Positions 34,895-48,000 of a stretch of DNA of 64,000 nucleotides are shown here, one piece after another (the first letter of the stretch is position 1; every line of letters begins with the position of its first letter). Under the pieces are notes generated by a model, which was not told the DNA's origin, did no database searches, and saw only the letters and a list, made by a program, of their open reading frames with translations. Both the position numbers and the translations under genes were made by a program. Origin of the DNA: Protonemura montana (lineage: Eukaryota > Arthropoda > Insecta > Plecoptera > Nemouridae); NCBI GenBank assembly GCA_947568835.1, contig OX387605.1, positions 868,001 to 932,000 of the forward strand, read 5' to 3'.

Positions 34895-35012
34895 TGTCTG
34901 ATTGATTGATAACTGGGGTTTAATATGGCACTGTTTTGATATCTGGCCATGCGGCACTGGTCTAATGGCGTCGGTGAATGAGTGGATGATGATGATGAAC
35001 CTAACCTAACAT
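34895..35012 (-). mobile_element. 5S-derived SINE, 3' end fragment
   Basis: Contains GGGGTTTAATATGGCACTG, GCGGCACTGGTCTAATGGCG and GTGAATGAGTGGATGATGAT, the distal end of the SINE body. The rest is missing. Confidence 0.65.
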
Positions 35013-35480
35013 AACTATCTGTTGAAGTGGATGTATGATGAACAATTGCGTACAAGTTGAGCTTGTTGTTGCAAATCATCACTGGTATTAGATGTCAATG
35101 CATGTAATGCAGGATTATTTGTTAGGTAATAAATCTAATTGGGTTTAAAAAAATTAGTGCCTAAACGATCTCTAGATGACCTTTCTCACAGCCTAGCGAG
35201 ATCGAGGTTCACAATCCCAGAACCAGGAGTACCACCTTCGTTTCAACGTTCATTTTGATTGTAATTTGTAATTTATTTATTTTAAATGGCTATAAAAGCC
35301 AGTTACACAACAGTCTTACATTAGTCTTAAACATCAATTATAATAAGTATTCATTATTACCTCAACACAGATTGATCAGGGTTTTATCTCTTTTTCAACC
35401 AATTCTGTTTCCATCTGGGCTTGTCTAGCTTTGAAGGTTGGTTTAAGGCTGGATGTTCCTGGTGTTTCCTAGCATATGAC

Positions 35481-35994
35481 CAGTGGTGAAGTCCTACATT
35501 TTTTTTTGGGTATACGCTGGGTTATCAGGCTGTGAGTTCCAAATGTCGTGGTCATCACTAGGTTAGGTACAGGATGGGGGGTGTTTCTGATTCTTTACCT
35601 TTAGTCTATTCACTAGTTATAGTTCATAGATAGTTAATTCCTATCAACATTAAAACTACTACTTGGTGTTGGGGTAGCTGCAATCGCGCTTTCCTCGGGT
35701 GGGTTGAATGAGTACGTTGACTGCTTGGAAAAACCATTGCATACCCATCCAGATCATACGAACCCCTACTATACACGGACTACCCACTTTTCAGAATAAA
35801 CTTTGCTTTTCGAGTTTTTATAGTGCAGGTTGTAGGGGGATTAAGAATTGTCGTTGCAAAACGCAGTTTGAAGTTTTGCAAAGAGTATTTATTGGGCGTA
35901 TACCCTGTATATATTTTTTTGGGTATACGTTTGGTGTCAAAAAGTGTTTTGGGTATACGGCGTATACCCGCGTATACCCTCAACAACACCACTG
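35481..35994. mobile_element. Probable non-autonomous hAT-like element
   Basis: Ends CAGTGGTG ... CACCACTG with inner GGGTATACG motifs near both ends (TTTTTTGGGTATACGCTGGG at the left, GGCGTATACCCGCGTATACC at the right). Flanking octamers CATATGAC and GTTATAAC agree at only 5 of 8 positions, so the duplication is decayed or absent. No transposase. Confidence 0.45.
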
Positions 35995-36388
35995 GTTATA
36001 ACTGATATAACTTGCACTAGAATACAAACTGCAAGTTAAAGCTCTCACATGGAACTAGAATGGTTGGGTCACGTTAATTTGCACCAATCTGCACAGGATA
36101 TTAATTAGTCTACCATCTTACGCTTGCTACAATTGTCGTTGAATAACTTGCAGTAGCCAATTAACCAGGTAAGAGGATATTATCTTAAAATTAACTTTTA
36201 TTCGTTTAATTATCAGACTTTATTTGTTGCCAAACCAATCCACAAACCAATTTTATTTGTTGAGATTTTGGTTCTAAAAATCCTGCTGTAGGTAAATTAA
36301 GTCAAGAAATGGTTTGACAAAGGAATGTCTCAGTTGTTAATAATTTCTCAGTTTTTTTCTCAGTTTTTTAATAAGGTAACGTAGCCGT

Positions 36389-36600
36389 AACAAAAACTAT
36401 TTCAACTGGGTTTTGAATGCTAAGTGAAGAACAACTAAATTTCCCAACGTTTCGTAACTTGTACCTGTTACTTTATCAAGGGTAAGAGCAGTCCTGACAA
36501 TTTTCCAATAACAAAAGTACCATATAAATTTATAACAATTGCCAAGTTCAAGCTTCCTAAATGCATCTAAATAAAATAATCAGGGTCAATAACTCAAAAA
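36389..36600. mobile_element. Penelope-like repeat, single orientation
   Basis: AACAAAAACTATTTCAACTG through CAACGTTTCGTAACTTGTAC, TTATCAAGGGTAAGAGCAG and AAATGCATCTAAATAAAATA to AATCAGGGTCAATAACTC: the most complete single unit, about 210 bp. Confidence 0.65.
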
Positions 36601-37081
36601 CTAATGTATTTTGTATTGGAATGACTGAAAATGTATCAATTATAAGTGACTCTGCTTTCATCTAGAATAGACAATGCATTTTCTGCCCACGCGCATTTTT
36701 ATGGAATATTTTGCAAATGAACATAGAGCTTGTCTATGCGATTTCTCCAAGTGCTTGGATGTAGAATGTAGATACAGGATTTTTCAGCAAATTTCGAGTT
36801 TTGATATGTTATGCCAGGCAATTCCCTGAACACAGGACTAGTTTTTATAGATCAAAATTTTGTGTAAACCATTTCTACATTTTAGTATCTCTCTACGTTC
36901 TGCACTTGGTTGGGTTTTTGTCTCACGCCAGTACAGTACCTGAACGTATTTCTTGTGTCAACTGCGAGATGTTTAAGACCCTGCTCTTGTAGGTGTATTG
37001 TATTTTAAATGGTTCATAGTACAATCGAATGTGTAGACCACGTCAGTTATTAGATAAGAAAATAAATATTGAAATGATAAA

Positions 37082-38430
37082 TGATGAATGTTAAGCAACA
37101 CTGTGCTGGGTCAGATATTGTATGAGTGACCATCATACACATGATCAGTTCTGTTCGGGAGAGAGGTTGGAGGGATGAAAGTTAAGCAACACTGCGCTGG
37201 GTCAGGTATTGGATGGGTGACCATCGTACACATGACCAGTTCTGTTTGGGAGAGAGGTTGGAGGGATGAAAGTTAAGCAACACTGTGCTGGGTCAGGTAG
37301 TGGATGGGTGACCATCATACACATGACCAGTTCTGTTCGGGAGAGAGGTTGGAGGGATGAAAGTTAAGCAACACTGCGCTGGGTCAGGTATTGGATGGGT
37401 GACCATAATACACATGACCAGTTCTGTTCGGGAGAGAGGTTGGAGGGATGAAAGCAACACTGCGCTGGGTCAGGTATTGGATGGGTGACCATCATACACA
37501 TGACCAGTTCTGTTCGGGAGAGAGGTTGGAGGGATGAAAGCAACACTGCGCTGGGTCAGGTATTGGATGGGTGACCATCATACACATGGCCACTTCTGTT
37601 CGGGAGAGAGGTTGGAGGGATGAAAGTTAAGCAACACTGCGCTGGGTCAGGTATCGGATGGGTGACCATCATACACATGACCAGTTCTGTTCGGGAGAGA
37701 GGTTGGAGGGATGAAAGTTAAGCAACACCGCGCTGAGTCAGGTATTGGATGGGTGACCATCATACACATGACCAGTTCTGTTCGGGAGAGAGGTAGGAGG
37801 GATGAAAGTTAAGCAACACTGCGCTGGGTCAGGTATTGGATGGGTGACCATCATACACATGACCAGTTCTGTTCGGGAGAGAGGTTGGAGGGATGAAAGT
37901 TAAGCAACACTGCGCTGAGTCAGGTATTGGATGGGTGACCATCATACACATGACCAGTTCTGTTCGGGAGAGAGGTTGGAGGGATGAAAGTTAAGCAACA
38001 CTGCGCTGAGTCAGGTATTGGATGGGTGACCATCATACACATGACCAGTTCTGTTCGGGAGGGAGGTTGGAGGGATGAAAGTTAAGCAACACTGCGCTGA
38101 GTCAGGTATTGGATAGGTGACCATCATGTACATGACCAGTTCTGTTCGGGAGAGAGGTTGGAGGGATGAAAGTTTGTACAGCAACTTCACTCGCTTTGCT
38201 TATCAACCTCTCGACAGCATGGATTTGTGGAGGAATCCTGTTGTTCGCGTTGTACCGTCCTTCGGAAGGGACGTTAAGCCGGTGGTCCCCTTGATCTTCG
38301 ACAGGAGTAGGCTTCGTACCGGCACCAGGCTTACCTTCCTCCCTTCTAGGCTAGGTTAAGTTCATCCGCGAATTCACCGACGCCATTATACCAGTGCCGC
38401 AGGGCCCGTCGTCAAAACAATGCGTCGTTA
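37082..38430 (+). mobile_element. 5S-derived SINE, copy 2, with about 12 heads
   Basis: About 12 tandem 91-bp heads (some lacking the GTTAAG hexamer), then one 36-bp module, then the body with CCTTCGGAAGGGACGTTAAG and the end CGACGCCATTATACCAGTGC. Plus orientation. No 15-bp expansion at this locus. Confidence 0.85.
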
Positions 38431-38737
38431 AACACCACATATCAACCGTAGCATTATTAAAATAAAAATGTTTTGTAATAAAAGAACACTAATGAGATTA
38501 ATGATTTCTATATCAAGTTTGATAATTGCCCTATGATCTGAAATCATTGGTTCTCTTCTAATAAGCCACAGCCTACTAAAAGTTGGTCGGTCTGCAGTGG
38601 AAAGTCGTTATACATTTGTCCTCATTAGTTACCTACTAACAGCTGTCAGTTGAGCTATAGGTGCTGATTTACTACCTGCTAAGCTGTCTCTAGCTTTAGT
38701 TGACCTGATAACGCGTTACTTTAATCTTGTCAAGTCT

Positions 38738-38818
38738 TATATATTTATTGAACGCAGCTCAGTGAAGAACTTCAAGTTATCGATCGAATGACGATGAAGA
38801 CAGTCGTCGCTTTTGTCG
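38738..38818 (+). promoter_or_regulatory. Candidate TATA promoter and first coding exon
   Basis: TATATATTT at 38738-38746, about 50 bases before ATG at 38788, followed by a 31-base reading frame (MTMKTVVAFV) that stops at a strong donor GTGAGT at 38819. The peptide looks like the start of a signal sequence. The next exon is not identified. Joining to an AG at 42047-42048 just before the aminopeptidase start would keep frame, but would place two hydrophobic segments in a row and use an acceptor within a SINE head, so a 5' exon of another gene is equally possible. Confidence 0.3.
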
Positions 38819-39064
38819 GTGAGTTTCCTGCACTTGCACTTTCTAGTCATGTAAATTAGACGCTGATTTTAAAACAGGTTCAACAAACCAGTTTTTAGTT
38901 TCCGGTTAATAAATCAGATAAATCGATGCAAAACTAGAAAAAAATGTGAAAAAAATCTCTTTGAAAATATGTTGTAATGGCACTTGATTTATTTTAAATG
39001 CTTCTTGATTGCAAGGTTTATCGTGATTTGCAAGAATACTTTACCTACAAACACTCCATAAGTA

Positions 39065-39375
39065 CTATGATTGTTTTTAGACTCATGTCTACTTGATGTA
39101 AACTTAGCACTAGTTTTAACAAAAACTATTTCAACTGGGTTTTCAATGCTAAGTGAAGAACAACTAAATTCCCCAACGTTTCGTAACTTGTACCTGTTAC
39201 TTTATCAAGGGTTAGAGCAGTCCTGACAATTATTAGAAAATAATTATCAGAAAATTGTCAGGACTGCTCTTACCCTTGATAAAGTAACAGGTACAAGTTA
39301 CGAAACGTTGGGAAATTTAGTTGTTCTTCACTTAGCATTGAAAACTCAGTTGAAATAGTTTTTGTTAAAACTGCA
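39065..39375. mobile_element. Penelope-like repeat, near-palindromic inverted pair
   Basis: Two long arms in opposite orientation (39070-39232 and 39243-39372) meet at ATTATTAGAAAATAATTATC. Each arm carries the AACGTTTCG block and the GTAACTTGTACCTGTTAC hairpin. Confidence 0.7.
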
Positions 39376-39379
39376 ATAG

Positions 39380-41545
39380 TGTTTGCATTTATTTTCTAAA
39401 TTATCAACGAAATTATCTGAATATTTGATTCAGATCGAATTGATTCTCACATATAATTGCCTGATATGTTGACATCTATTTTCCTTTATGCCGAGAATCA
39501 GCGGATTGTGGAGCCAAATGTTTATCAAGGTTTGATAAAATTACAACACAGGAGGGAAAACTAATTGAAAAGTAGTTCATAATCTTACTAAACATCTAGC
39601 GAAGGAAAGCAGGAAAGTAATATTACTAATAAACATCAATATTTTTATTTCTTAGAGCAGTTTTAAATGCATCGACGCCGTTCATAGACAATTTTCACAA
39701 GGAATATTTTTAGTTAACTCTTAGATTTAGTGATCTTTGATTCATCATCATCAAGTTCCCTGTTTGAAAGATCTAATGCTGATGATATTCTGACTACCAA
39801 ACGGGAACGGAGTGGATTGGGGCTGGAAATGATATATTTATCAAAATTTGATTTCTTGCAGTTGTGCATGACGAAATGAGATTGTTGACTCGTTTGCTTT
39901 TTTTAGCTCCAGGGATGCTGTAATCTCTTTGCATGTAGAATCGTAGTTGCTTAACGCGTTTATTCGTTTCATGTTATTTTCAAACAACAGATCACTCTAA
40001 TGATTGAAATTGGTTCAATTACGCGAAACACCCGAGATATTTAGTAAAACTCAAGTTGCTGTGGTTAATTTTTAAATACAAATCAGTAAATATTGGAATC
40101 TTTGGTTGGTAGTTGAACTTTATTGTCGGCAAAAAGACTTTGTGTAACTCAAATGAGACTTACCCGAAGAGGACGCATAACCATCCTAAGCACTCATGAA
40201 TTTCAATTCAACGAATTATATTTTTTTCAGTAAAATTCTTGTAATTTGTGTAAATTTGTAAAGAAATGAGATGCGGTCAGTGCAAGTGACTGAAGTGGTT
40301 TTTAAAACAACAAAGCACATTCCGGGAGGACAAATGAGAGGGAATGGTAATTCATGAAAAGATTGTGTGCGTGGGTTTCCTCGGTCAACATGAATTTCCC
40401 TTCAAGTGCTATTGTTTCTTACGGGAAATGGATTGTTGAAAATACGGGTGTAGCTGAATCTTGTTGATACGGCCGATATTTAAGCTTGACTACGTTCAAC
40501 TACCGCGTAGCCACGTAGGTCAACTACAGTACTGACCAAACTTCACATGCAAGTTTTACATCTCTCTTTATTTGGGTTGTGTTTTCATATCTAATTTACA
40601 AGCTGAAGGACTTTACAGATTGGGATGGAAGTGTCATCTTGCGATATATACATTTTATTTAACATTGGTCTTATGGAGAGCATTAAAAACGCCGCCTCCT
40701 CTCACGCCTCCAATATTTAGTTTATCGAAAAAAAAAGGACTTTTAGATAATTATCTGAACTATTGAATGATAATAAATTGCATTCTGTCCTTTGTTTCCT
40801 GTAGGCTGTAGGGCTTGTTACACATTGGACATTTTGTAGAGCAAATCCGTACATGCCTCCCTATATAATGCGCTTTAAGACGTAGTCACGTCAAAAGATT
40901 GATAGACTGACGTTGCTTGGCTCTGCTCGTACGAGAAGTTGGGGGAAGAAATTCCAAGACAATCCTGCCAACATCTTCTGTCAAAAACATTTGCTCGAAA
41001 CAACGGGATCGGAAGGAATTCTGTACAACTTATAAGTCGCAAGTTTGTACAAAATAAAATTGTGTAAAGTCTGCACTTTGAGTTAACTAGAACAACGCAT
41101 TGACGAGGAAAAATTGAAATAAAAGGCATTTCAAAAATAATTGGGTCCACCCTGAAATTAACCACTAAATAAAACACATGGACCAAACAGAAGAGCATTC
41201 ATCTGTAATGGAACAGAATCAAAGAAACAAGTAAATTATTGCAGAATCGTATCTAAGATTCAACTATTTGTCATAAAGATATGATGAGGGGCAGATATCA
41301 AATTATCTAAATCCATATGAGACCAAAAAAATGTCGGTACCTGTAATAAATGTTAACAATTAACACGTTTATCTGTTTTATATGCGACCGTATATCTACC
41401 GGATTAAATTTTACAACGTCAATCAAATTATTAGTGATCTCAACTAAGCCAGGCACCGATAAAACTATTAGACAAATATACTGAACATTATTTACACAAA
41501 ATTGTTACAAAAAAAGAGAAAAAAACGAGATTTCCTTCGCTGACA
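39380..41545. other. Intergenic DNA
   Basis: AT-rich, no recognised gene, no shared repeat. Single ORFs of 60-107 codons (for example minus strand 40875-41198) have no family resemblance. Confidence 0.4.
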
Positions 41546-41551
41546 AAGCGC

Positions 41552-42052
41552 TGGTGGTCACCCATTCAATACCTGACCTAGCGCAGTGTTGCTTAACTTT
41601 CATCCCTCTAACCTCTCTCCCGAACAGAACTGGTCATGTGTATGATGGTCACCCATCCAATATCTGACCCAGCGCAGTGTTGCTTAACTTTCATCCCTCC
41701 AACCTCTCTCCCGAACAGAACTGGTCATGTGTATTGGATGGTCACCCATTCAATACCTGACCCAGCGCAGTGTTGCTTAACTTTCATCCCTCAAACCTCT
41801 CTCCCGAACAGAACTGGTCATGTGTATGATGGTCACCCATCCAATACCTGACCCAGCGCAGTGTTGCTTAACTTTCATCCCTCCAACCTCTCTCCCGAAC
41901 AGAACTGGTCATGTGTATTGGATGGTCACCCATTCAATACCTGACCCAGCGCAGTGTTGCTTAACTTTCATCCCTCCAACCTCTCTCCCGTACAGAACTG
42001 GTCATGTTTATGATGGTCACCCATCCAATACCTGACCCAGCGCAGTATTTGT
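41552..42052 (-). repeat. 91-bp array of 5S-derived SINE heads abutting the aminopeptidase gene
   Basis: About 5.5 minus-orientation heads; two units carry an added TTGGA before TGGTCACCC. The array ends only about 10-15 bases before the start codon at 42063, so the 5' leader or promoter of the gene must lie in it or upstream of it. Confidence 0.85.
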
Positions 42053-42062
42053 TAGCTACGCT

Positions 42063-45000
42063 ATGTTGCATCCGAAGCTTGTTGTAATGTTTCTAGTGCT
42101 ACTGTTTGCGACTGCGCAATGCGCAGACTCGACAGCCAATCAACGTGCAACGTGCACCAATCCGACGCCATCTCAAGTCGACACTAGCGCTAGGCTCGCA
42201 GCTCTGCGCGTGCGCATGGAAACCAACGGCTGGGATGCGTTCATTGTCACTTCTTCTAATGAACATCAGGTATATATAGGACCATATATAGGACCATCTA
42301 TAGGACCAGGTATAGGACCAGGTATAGGACCATATATAGGACCAGGTCCTGGTATATTAGCAGATACATGACCAGATAGGATCAGCTAGGTAGGTTTGGC
42401 TATCAAATTTCGATAAGCACTCAACTTCAGGGCAGCCAGCAACTTCAGGGTGGCCCTCAACATTAAAATAGCTTATTTCTTTTGAGCAGGCCAAACGTTA
42501 AGGACTCTAAACAAAAAAGACCCCGAAATTTTGACCCACGAACTTGAAAGTTCTCAGCTTTTCACCATCGTTATCGAAGGTTCACATATTTAAGCTGCCC
42601 CGAAATTTGCAACCTAGGTTCCCGAGCATTGTTTCTCCAGGACGAGCATTGTATTTTATTTTATTTACTGTCCAGTACATTGTGATCTGTAGCTGTCTAA
42701 CATCACATAGATGTCTCACTAAATAATCTTTATTATAAAAATCATCTAAATTATAAAATTCTTCTTGAAGTAGGAAGATCTTGAGGTTTGTCTTGAATGC
42801 AACTTCGGCTTGCAATGCATTTCAGTTCTTGTGTTGAGATTATTGCAACATTGAGCTGGTACTGAGCCTATGTGACGTCACACATCTGCAGTTTTCTAGC
42901 TCCTCTTGTTTGTCGTGACTGGCAGTGAGTTGTCAATATTGTCTCTGACAAACAATACAATGCTGGATGTGCAAACTGGGTAACTAACCTCAGTAACTAA
43001 CCTCAAACTAGGGGGAGTATATACCCGAGCATGACATGCGACGGGAATACATCACCGGGTTCACGGGCAGCGCTGGTGATGCTGTTATTACAAACATGAC
43101 GGCCGTGCTGTGGACTGACAGTCGCTACTACCTGCAGGCTGAAGACCAATTGGACTGCAACTGGGAGATTGTCAAGACCGGCGAGCCTGAGGTACAAAAG
43201 CCACGATGATGATTTGATTGATTTTTGGGGTTTAGCATAGCACTGTTTTGACATCTGGTTATGCGGCACTGGTCTAATGGCGTCAGTGAATGAGTGGATG
43301 ATGATGAACCTAACCTAGCCTAGAAGGGAGGAGGGGAAACCCGGTGCCGGCACGTAGCCTACTCCTGTCGAAGACCAAGGGGACCACCGGCTTAACGTCC
43401 CTTCCGAAGGACGGTACAACGCGAACAACAGGATTCCTCCACAAATCCATGCTGTCGAGAGGTTGATAAGCAAGGCGAGTGAAGTTGCTGTCGAGAGGTT
43501 GATAAGCAAGGCGAGTGAAGTTGCTGTCGAGAGGTTGATAAGCAAGGCGAGTGAAGTTGGTGTCGAGAGGTTGATAAGCAAGGCGAGTGAAGTTGGTGTC
43601 GAGAGGTTGATAAGCAAGGCGAGTGAAGTTGGTGTCGAGAGGTTGATAAGCAAGGCGAGTGAAGTTGGTGTCGAGAGGTTGATAAGCAAGGCGAGTGAAG
43701 TTGCTGTCGAGAGGTTGCTAAGCAAGGCAAGTGAAGTTGCTGTCGAGAGGTTGATAAGCAAGGCAAGTGAAGTTGCTGTCGAGAGGTTGATAAGCAAGGC
43801 GAGTGAAGTTGCTGTCGAGAGGTTGATAAGCAAGGCGAGTGAAGTTGCTGTCGAGAGGTTGATAAGCAAGGCGACTGAAGTTGCTGTCGAGAGGTTGATA
43901 AGCAAGGCAAGTGAAGTTGCTGTCGAGAGGTTGACAAGCAAGACGAGTGAAGTTGCTGTCGAGAGGTTGATAAGCAAGGCAAGTGAAGTTGCTGTCGAGA
44001 GGTTGACAAGCAAGACGAGTGAAGTTGTTGTCGAGAGGTTGATAAGCAAGGCAAGTGAAGTTGCTGTCGAGAGGTTGATAAGCAAGGCGAGTGAAGTTGC
44101 TGTCGAGAGGTTGATAAGCAAGGCGAGTGAAGTTGCTGTCGAGAGGTTGATAAGCAAGGCGACTGAAGTTGCTGTCGAGAGGTTGATAAGCAAGGCAAGT
44201 GAAGTTGCTGTCGAGAGGTTGATAAGCAAGGCGAGTGAAGTTGGTGTCGAGAGGTTGATAAGCAAGACGAGTGAAGTTGCTGTCGAGAGGTTGATAAGCA
44301 AGGCAAGTGAAGTTGCTGTCGAGAGGTTGACAAGCAAGACGAGTGAAGTTGCTGTCGAGAGGTTGACAAGCAAGGCGAGTGAAGTTGCTGTCGAGAGGTT
44401 GACAAGCAAGACGAGTGAAGTTGTTGTCCTAATATAGTTCGAAGCATTAAGACAATGATATGTACTTTGAGATGAAGGAAGGAAACTCCTATTAAAGTTA
44501 TGCCAGATCTGTTGGAAGTGCCAAATGTGTACCAAACAATTATGTTGTTTGTGTTTGTTTTTATTTTTCTTATAAAAAAAATAATATTCCTAGATATATC
44601 TTAGACAAAACATAAAGTGTAGAAGACCAGGTGCATGATTGCAACACTTGAAATTGCTTGAAATTACAAGACATTTGCAAGAAATTGTTATAAGTGCAAA
44701 ATGGGCGTCCTCCATTATCAACAATGTTTTAAGATATTTGATAGATTTAATGTCAATGTAACGAGTGTAGATGCGAATGAATTTAAAATAATGGGCATCG
44801 AGTGGACGAAACAATTGTAATGTTATGTTCTTCACTTATCTAATGTGTAAAATACTGACTGAATAACTAATAAATCAATATTATTATTATTATTCTGATG
44901 CTGTTTGTTTCCTGTAGGCGCTGACCATAGAGAAGTGGCTGGTCGCAAAGTTGGCCGCTGGGAGCGTCGTAGCAGCTGACGACAAGATTCTGACTTTCCT

Positions 45001-48000
45001 CGAGTGGAAGACTTTTAGCACAAGCCTAGGTACAAACACAACAACAAGCTTGGGTTCATGCCAACCTGATAAAAGTTGAAAGTAACCCAAAATATATTGA
45101 TTTGAACTTTGGTTGATTAATATTTATTGTTTTTGATTCAATAATTTACTTTTACTGAAATTATTTAATGTTTTAACTAAAAAAAAAAAAACATTATTTA
45201 GTTGGAAAGGAAGTTAGACTGGAAAAATGTGCAACCGAACCGGGATACAAACCCCGGACCTCCCAATTGCCGGTCGGGTGCTTTACCAACTGAGCTATCT
45301 GGACACACATGTTCCAGTTTTTGCGGGGGTGGGATAAGGGATCCCTTCGAGGGGGGAGAGGCCGAGGTGACTCATATGGATGAGTTCATCAATGGCCACA
45401 GGACAGAATGTTCGGTCACTATTCCTCAAATCCCGGATATCTCGAAAGATATACGGTTGTCTGCAGTGTTTTTTGGTTTTCTGGCATTTCCACTCGGGAG
45501 CTTAAACCAGCAAGCGGTGGATGGGAGGGAGCTGAAACCAGCAAGCGGCGGATGGGAGGGAAGCTGAAACCAGCAAGCGGTGGATGGGAGGGAAGCTGAA
45601 ACCAGCAAGCGGTGGATGGGAGGGAAGCTGAAACCAGCAAGCGGTGGATGGGAGGGAAGCTGAAACCAGCAAGCGGTGGATGGGAGGGGAGTTGAAACCA
45701 GCAAGCGGTGGATGGGAGGGAAGCTGAAACCAGCAAGCGGTGGATGGGAGGGGAGTTGAAACCAGCAAGCGGTGGATGGGAGGGAAGCTGAAACCAGCAA
45801 GCGGTGGATGGGAGGGAAGCTGAAACCAGCAAGCGGTGGATGGGAGGGAGCTGAAACCAGCAAGCGGTGGATGGGAGGGAAGTTGAAACCAGCAAGCGGT
45901 GGATGGGAGGGAAGCTGAAACCAGCAAGCGGTGGATGGGAGGGAAGCTAGACTGGAAAAATGCGCAACCGAACCAAGATACGAACCCAGGACCTCCCAAT
46001 TTTAGTTGCTTTTAAATCGGATAGCTAACAGTAGCATCTTGGTGTCATGTTTTGTAGGTTGGTATGAGCAGCCCAGAAAGTAGCTAACTTTAATTAATTC
46101 CAGTTTATGTGTGTGTATTATTTTCCCGCCTAACAACGCTTCGTGTTTTCTCTTGACGGCTAGTGGCTGCTGGTCTCACGCTGAGTGCATCAACAACGAA
46201 CCCTGTCGACGAGATCTGGACCGAGGGTCGACCCCCGTACCCCACCGAGGCACCCATCGTCCTCGATACGCTCTACGCCGGTGAGATTACCACAGATATG
46301 CTTGGCGTATGAAACAAATGTGCCATAAGCACGATAAGAAACTAACTTCCATGCGGTACAATGTGAGGCATATTTCTGGGCTCCTGATCACTGAATTGGT
46401 AGGCCGCAAGATCAGGAGTCTTTTGATGAAAGCATACAAGTTAGGATGAAATCTTCTTTAAATAGCAAACGCTTGCAATGCGCGGGGTATTTTATTATTA
46501 TCAACACTATAACCGTCTCAAAAATTGATGCCCAAACGGGGACTCGAATCCCGATCTGTCACGGGTGTTGCTCTGAACCATTGAGCTACTTGGACACTGG
46601 CTTTTTGAGATGATTCTAGAGTGTTTTGTGAGAATGACAGTTCTCCAAGGAGTAGAACCAAGAGGCTGTGAATACTCATCAAATACACTAAAATCGTCTC
46701 AAAAAGCCAGTGTCCAAGTAGCTCAATTGGTTAGAGCAACAGCCGCGACAGGTGGAGATCGGGGTTCGAGCCCGCGTTTAGGCATCAATTTTTGAGACGG
46801 TTATAGTGTTGTTAATAATAAAAAACCATAGAAATATCTAGAAAACAATCCGACCCCGAAGATGATGACCTAGTTGCCATGCACCATGTCTAATCTTGTT
46901 GCCGCGAGTGTTACAGGAATGACGTGGCAAAACAAGATGGCGTCTGTGCGTTCCTCGATGTCCACGCTGGGGTGCGATGCGTTCGTCGTCGCCGCTCTGG
47001 ACGAGATCGCTTGGTTTCTGAATCTACGTGGGTCTGACATCCCCTTCTCACCTTTCTTCCGCGGCTACCTGATCATCGAGGCAACCACTGCTGCCATCTA
47101 CCTTCCAGTGGAGAAACAAACCGACGTCGTGCGCACGCATCTCAACGCAGGCGCCACCGGGTTACTGGCCGTTGCGTAGGTGGTCAAGTTTAGGTCTTAT
47201 TAGGATGAAATCTGTATTTAAATTGCAAACGCTTGCAATGCGCGGGGTATTTTATTATTAACAACACTATAACCGTCTCAAAAATTGATGCCCAAACGGG
47301 GGCTCGAACCCCGATCTCCATCTGTCGCTGGTGTTGCTCTAACCAATTGAGCTACTTGGACCCTGATCTCCACCTGTCACGGGTGTTGCTCTGACCAATT
47401 GAGCTACTTGGACCCCGATCTCCACCTGTCGCAGGTGTTGCTCTAACCAATTGAGCTACTTGGACCCCGATCTCAACCTGTCGCGGGTGTTGCTCTAACC
47501 AATTGAGCTACTTGGACCCCGATCTCCACCTGTCACGGGTGTTGCTCTGACCAATTGAGCTACTTGGACCCCGATCTCCACCTGTCGCAGGTGTTGCTCT
47601 AACCAATTGAGCTACTTGGACCCCGATCTCCACCTGTCGCGGGTGTTGCTCTAACCAATTGAGCTACTTGGACACTGGCTTTTTGAGATGATTTTAGTGT
47701 ATTTGATGAGAATGACAGATCTCCAAGGAGTAGAACCAAGAGGCTGTGAATACTCACAGTTCGAGTCCGTGTTTGGGCATCAATTTATAAGACGGTTATA
47801 GTGTTGTTAATAATAAAAAAAAGTGTCTATTACTTTGAAGCTAAGTATCTATAGACTCTGGAATGCATACTCTAACCAAGTTTCCTGGCGACAGGGTGAA
47901 GAACTACGAGCAGTTCTGGGTTGACCTGCCGGGTCTGGCCACGCGAGTCTCCAAAGTTCTGCTTCCTGACAAATTTAGCTACGCGGCCGGAATCAGTCAA

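Noticed and set aside
37082-38165. 5S rRNA gene cluster
   Set aside because: Only the internal control region part resembles 5S; the 91-bp unit lacks the 5' and 3' stems of 5S rRNA and joins a SINE body.
43315-44535. ORFs of 324-406 codons (Leu-Ser-Thr-Ala-Thr-Ser and Ser-Lys-Ala-Ser-Glu-Val repeats)
   Set aside because: Artefact of the 36-bp array, within an intron of the aminopeptidase gene; no start context or homologue.
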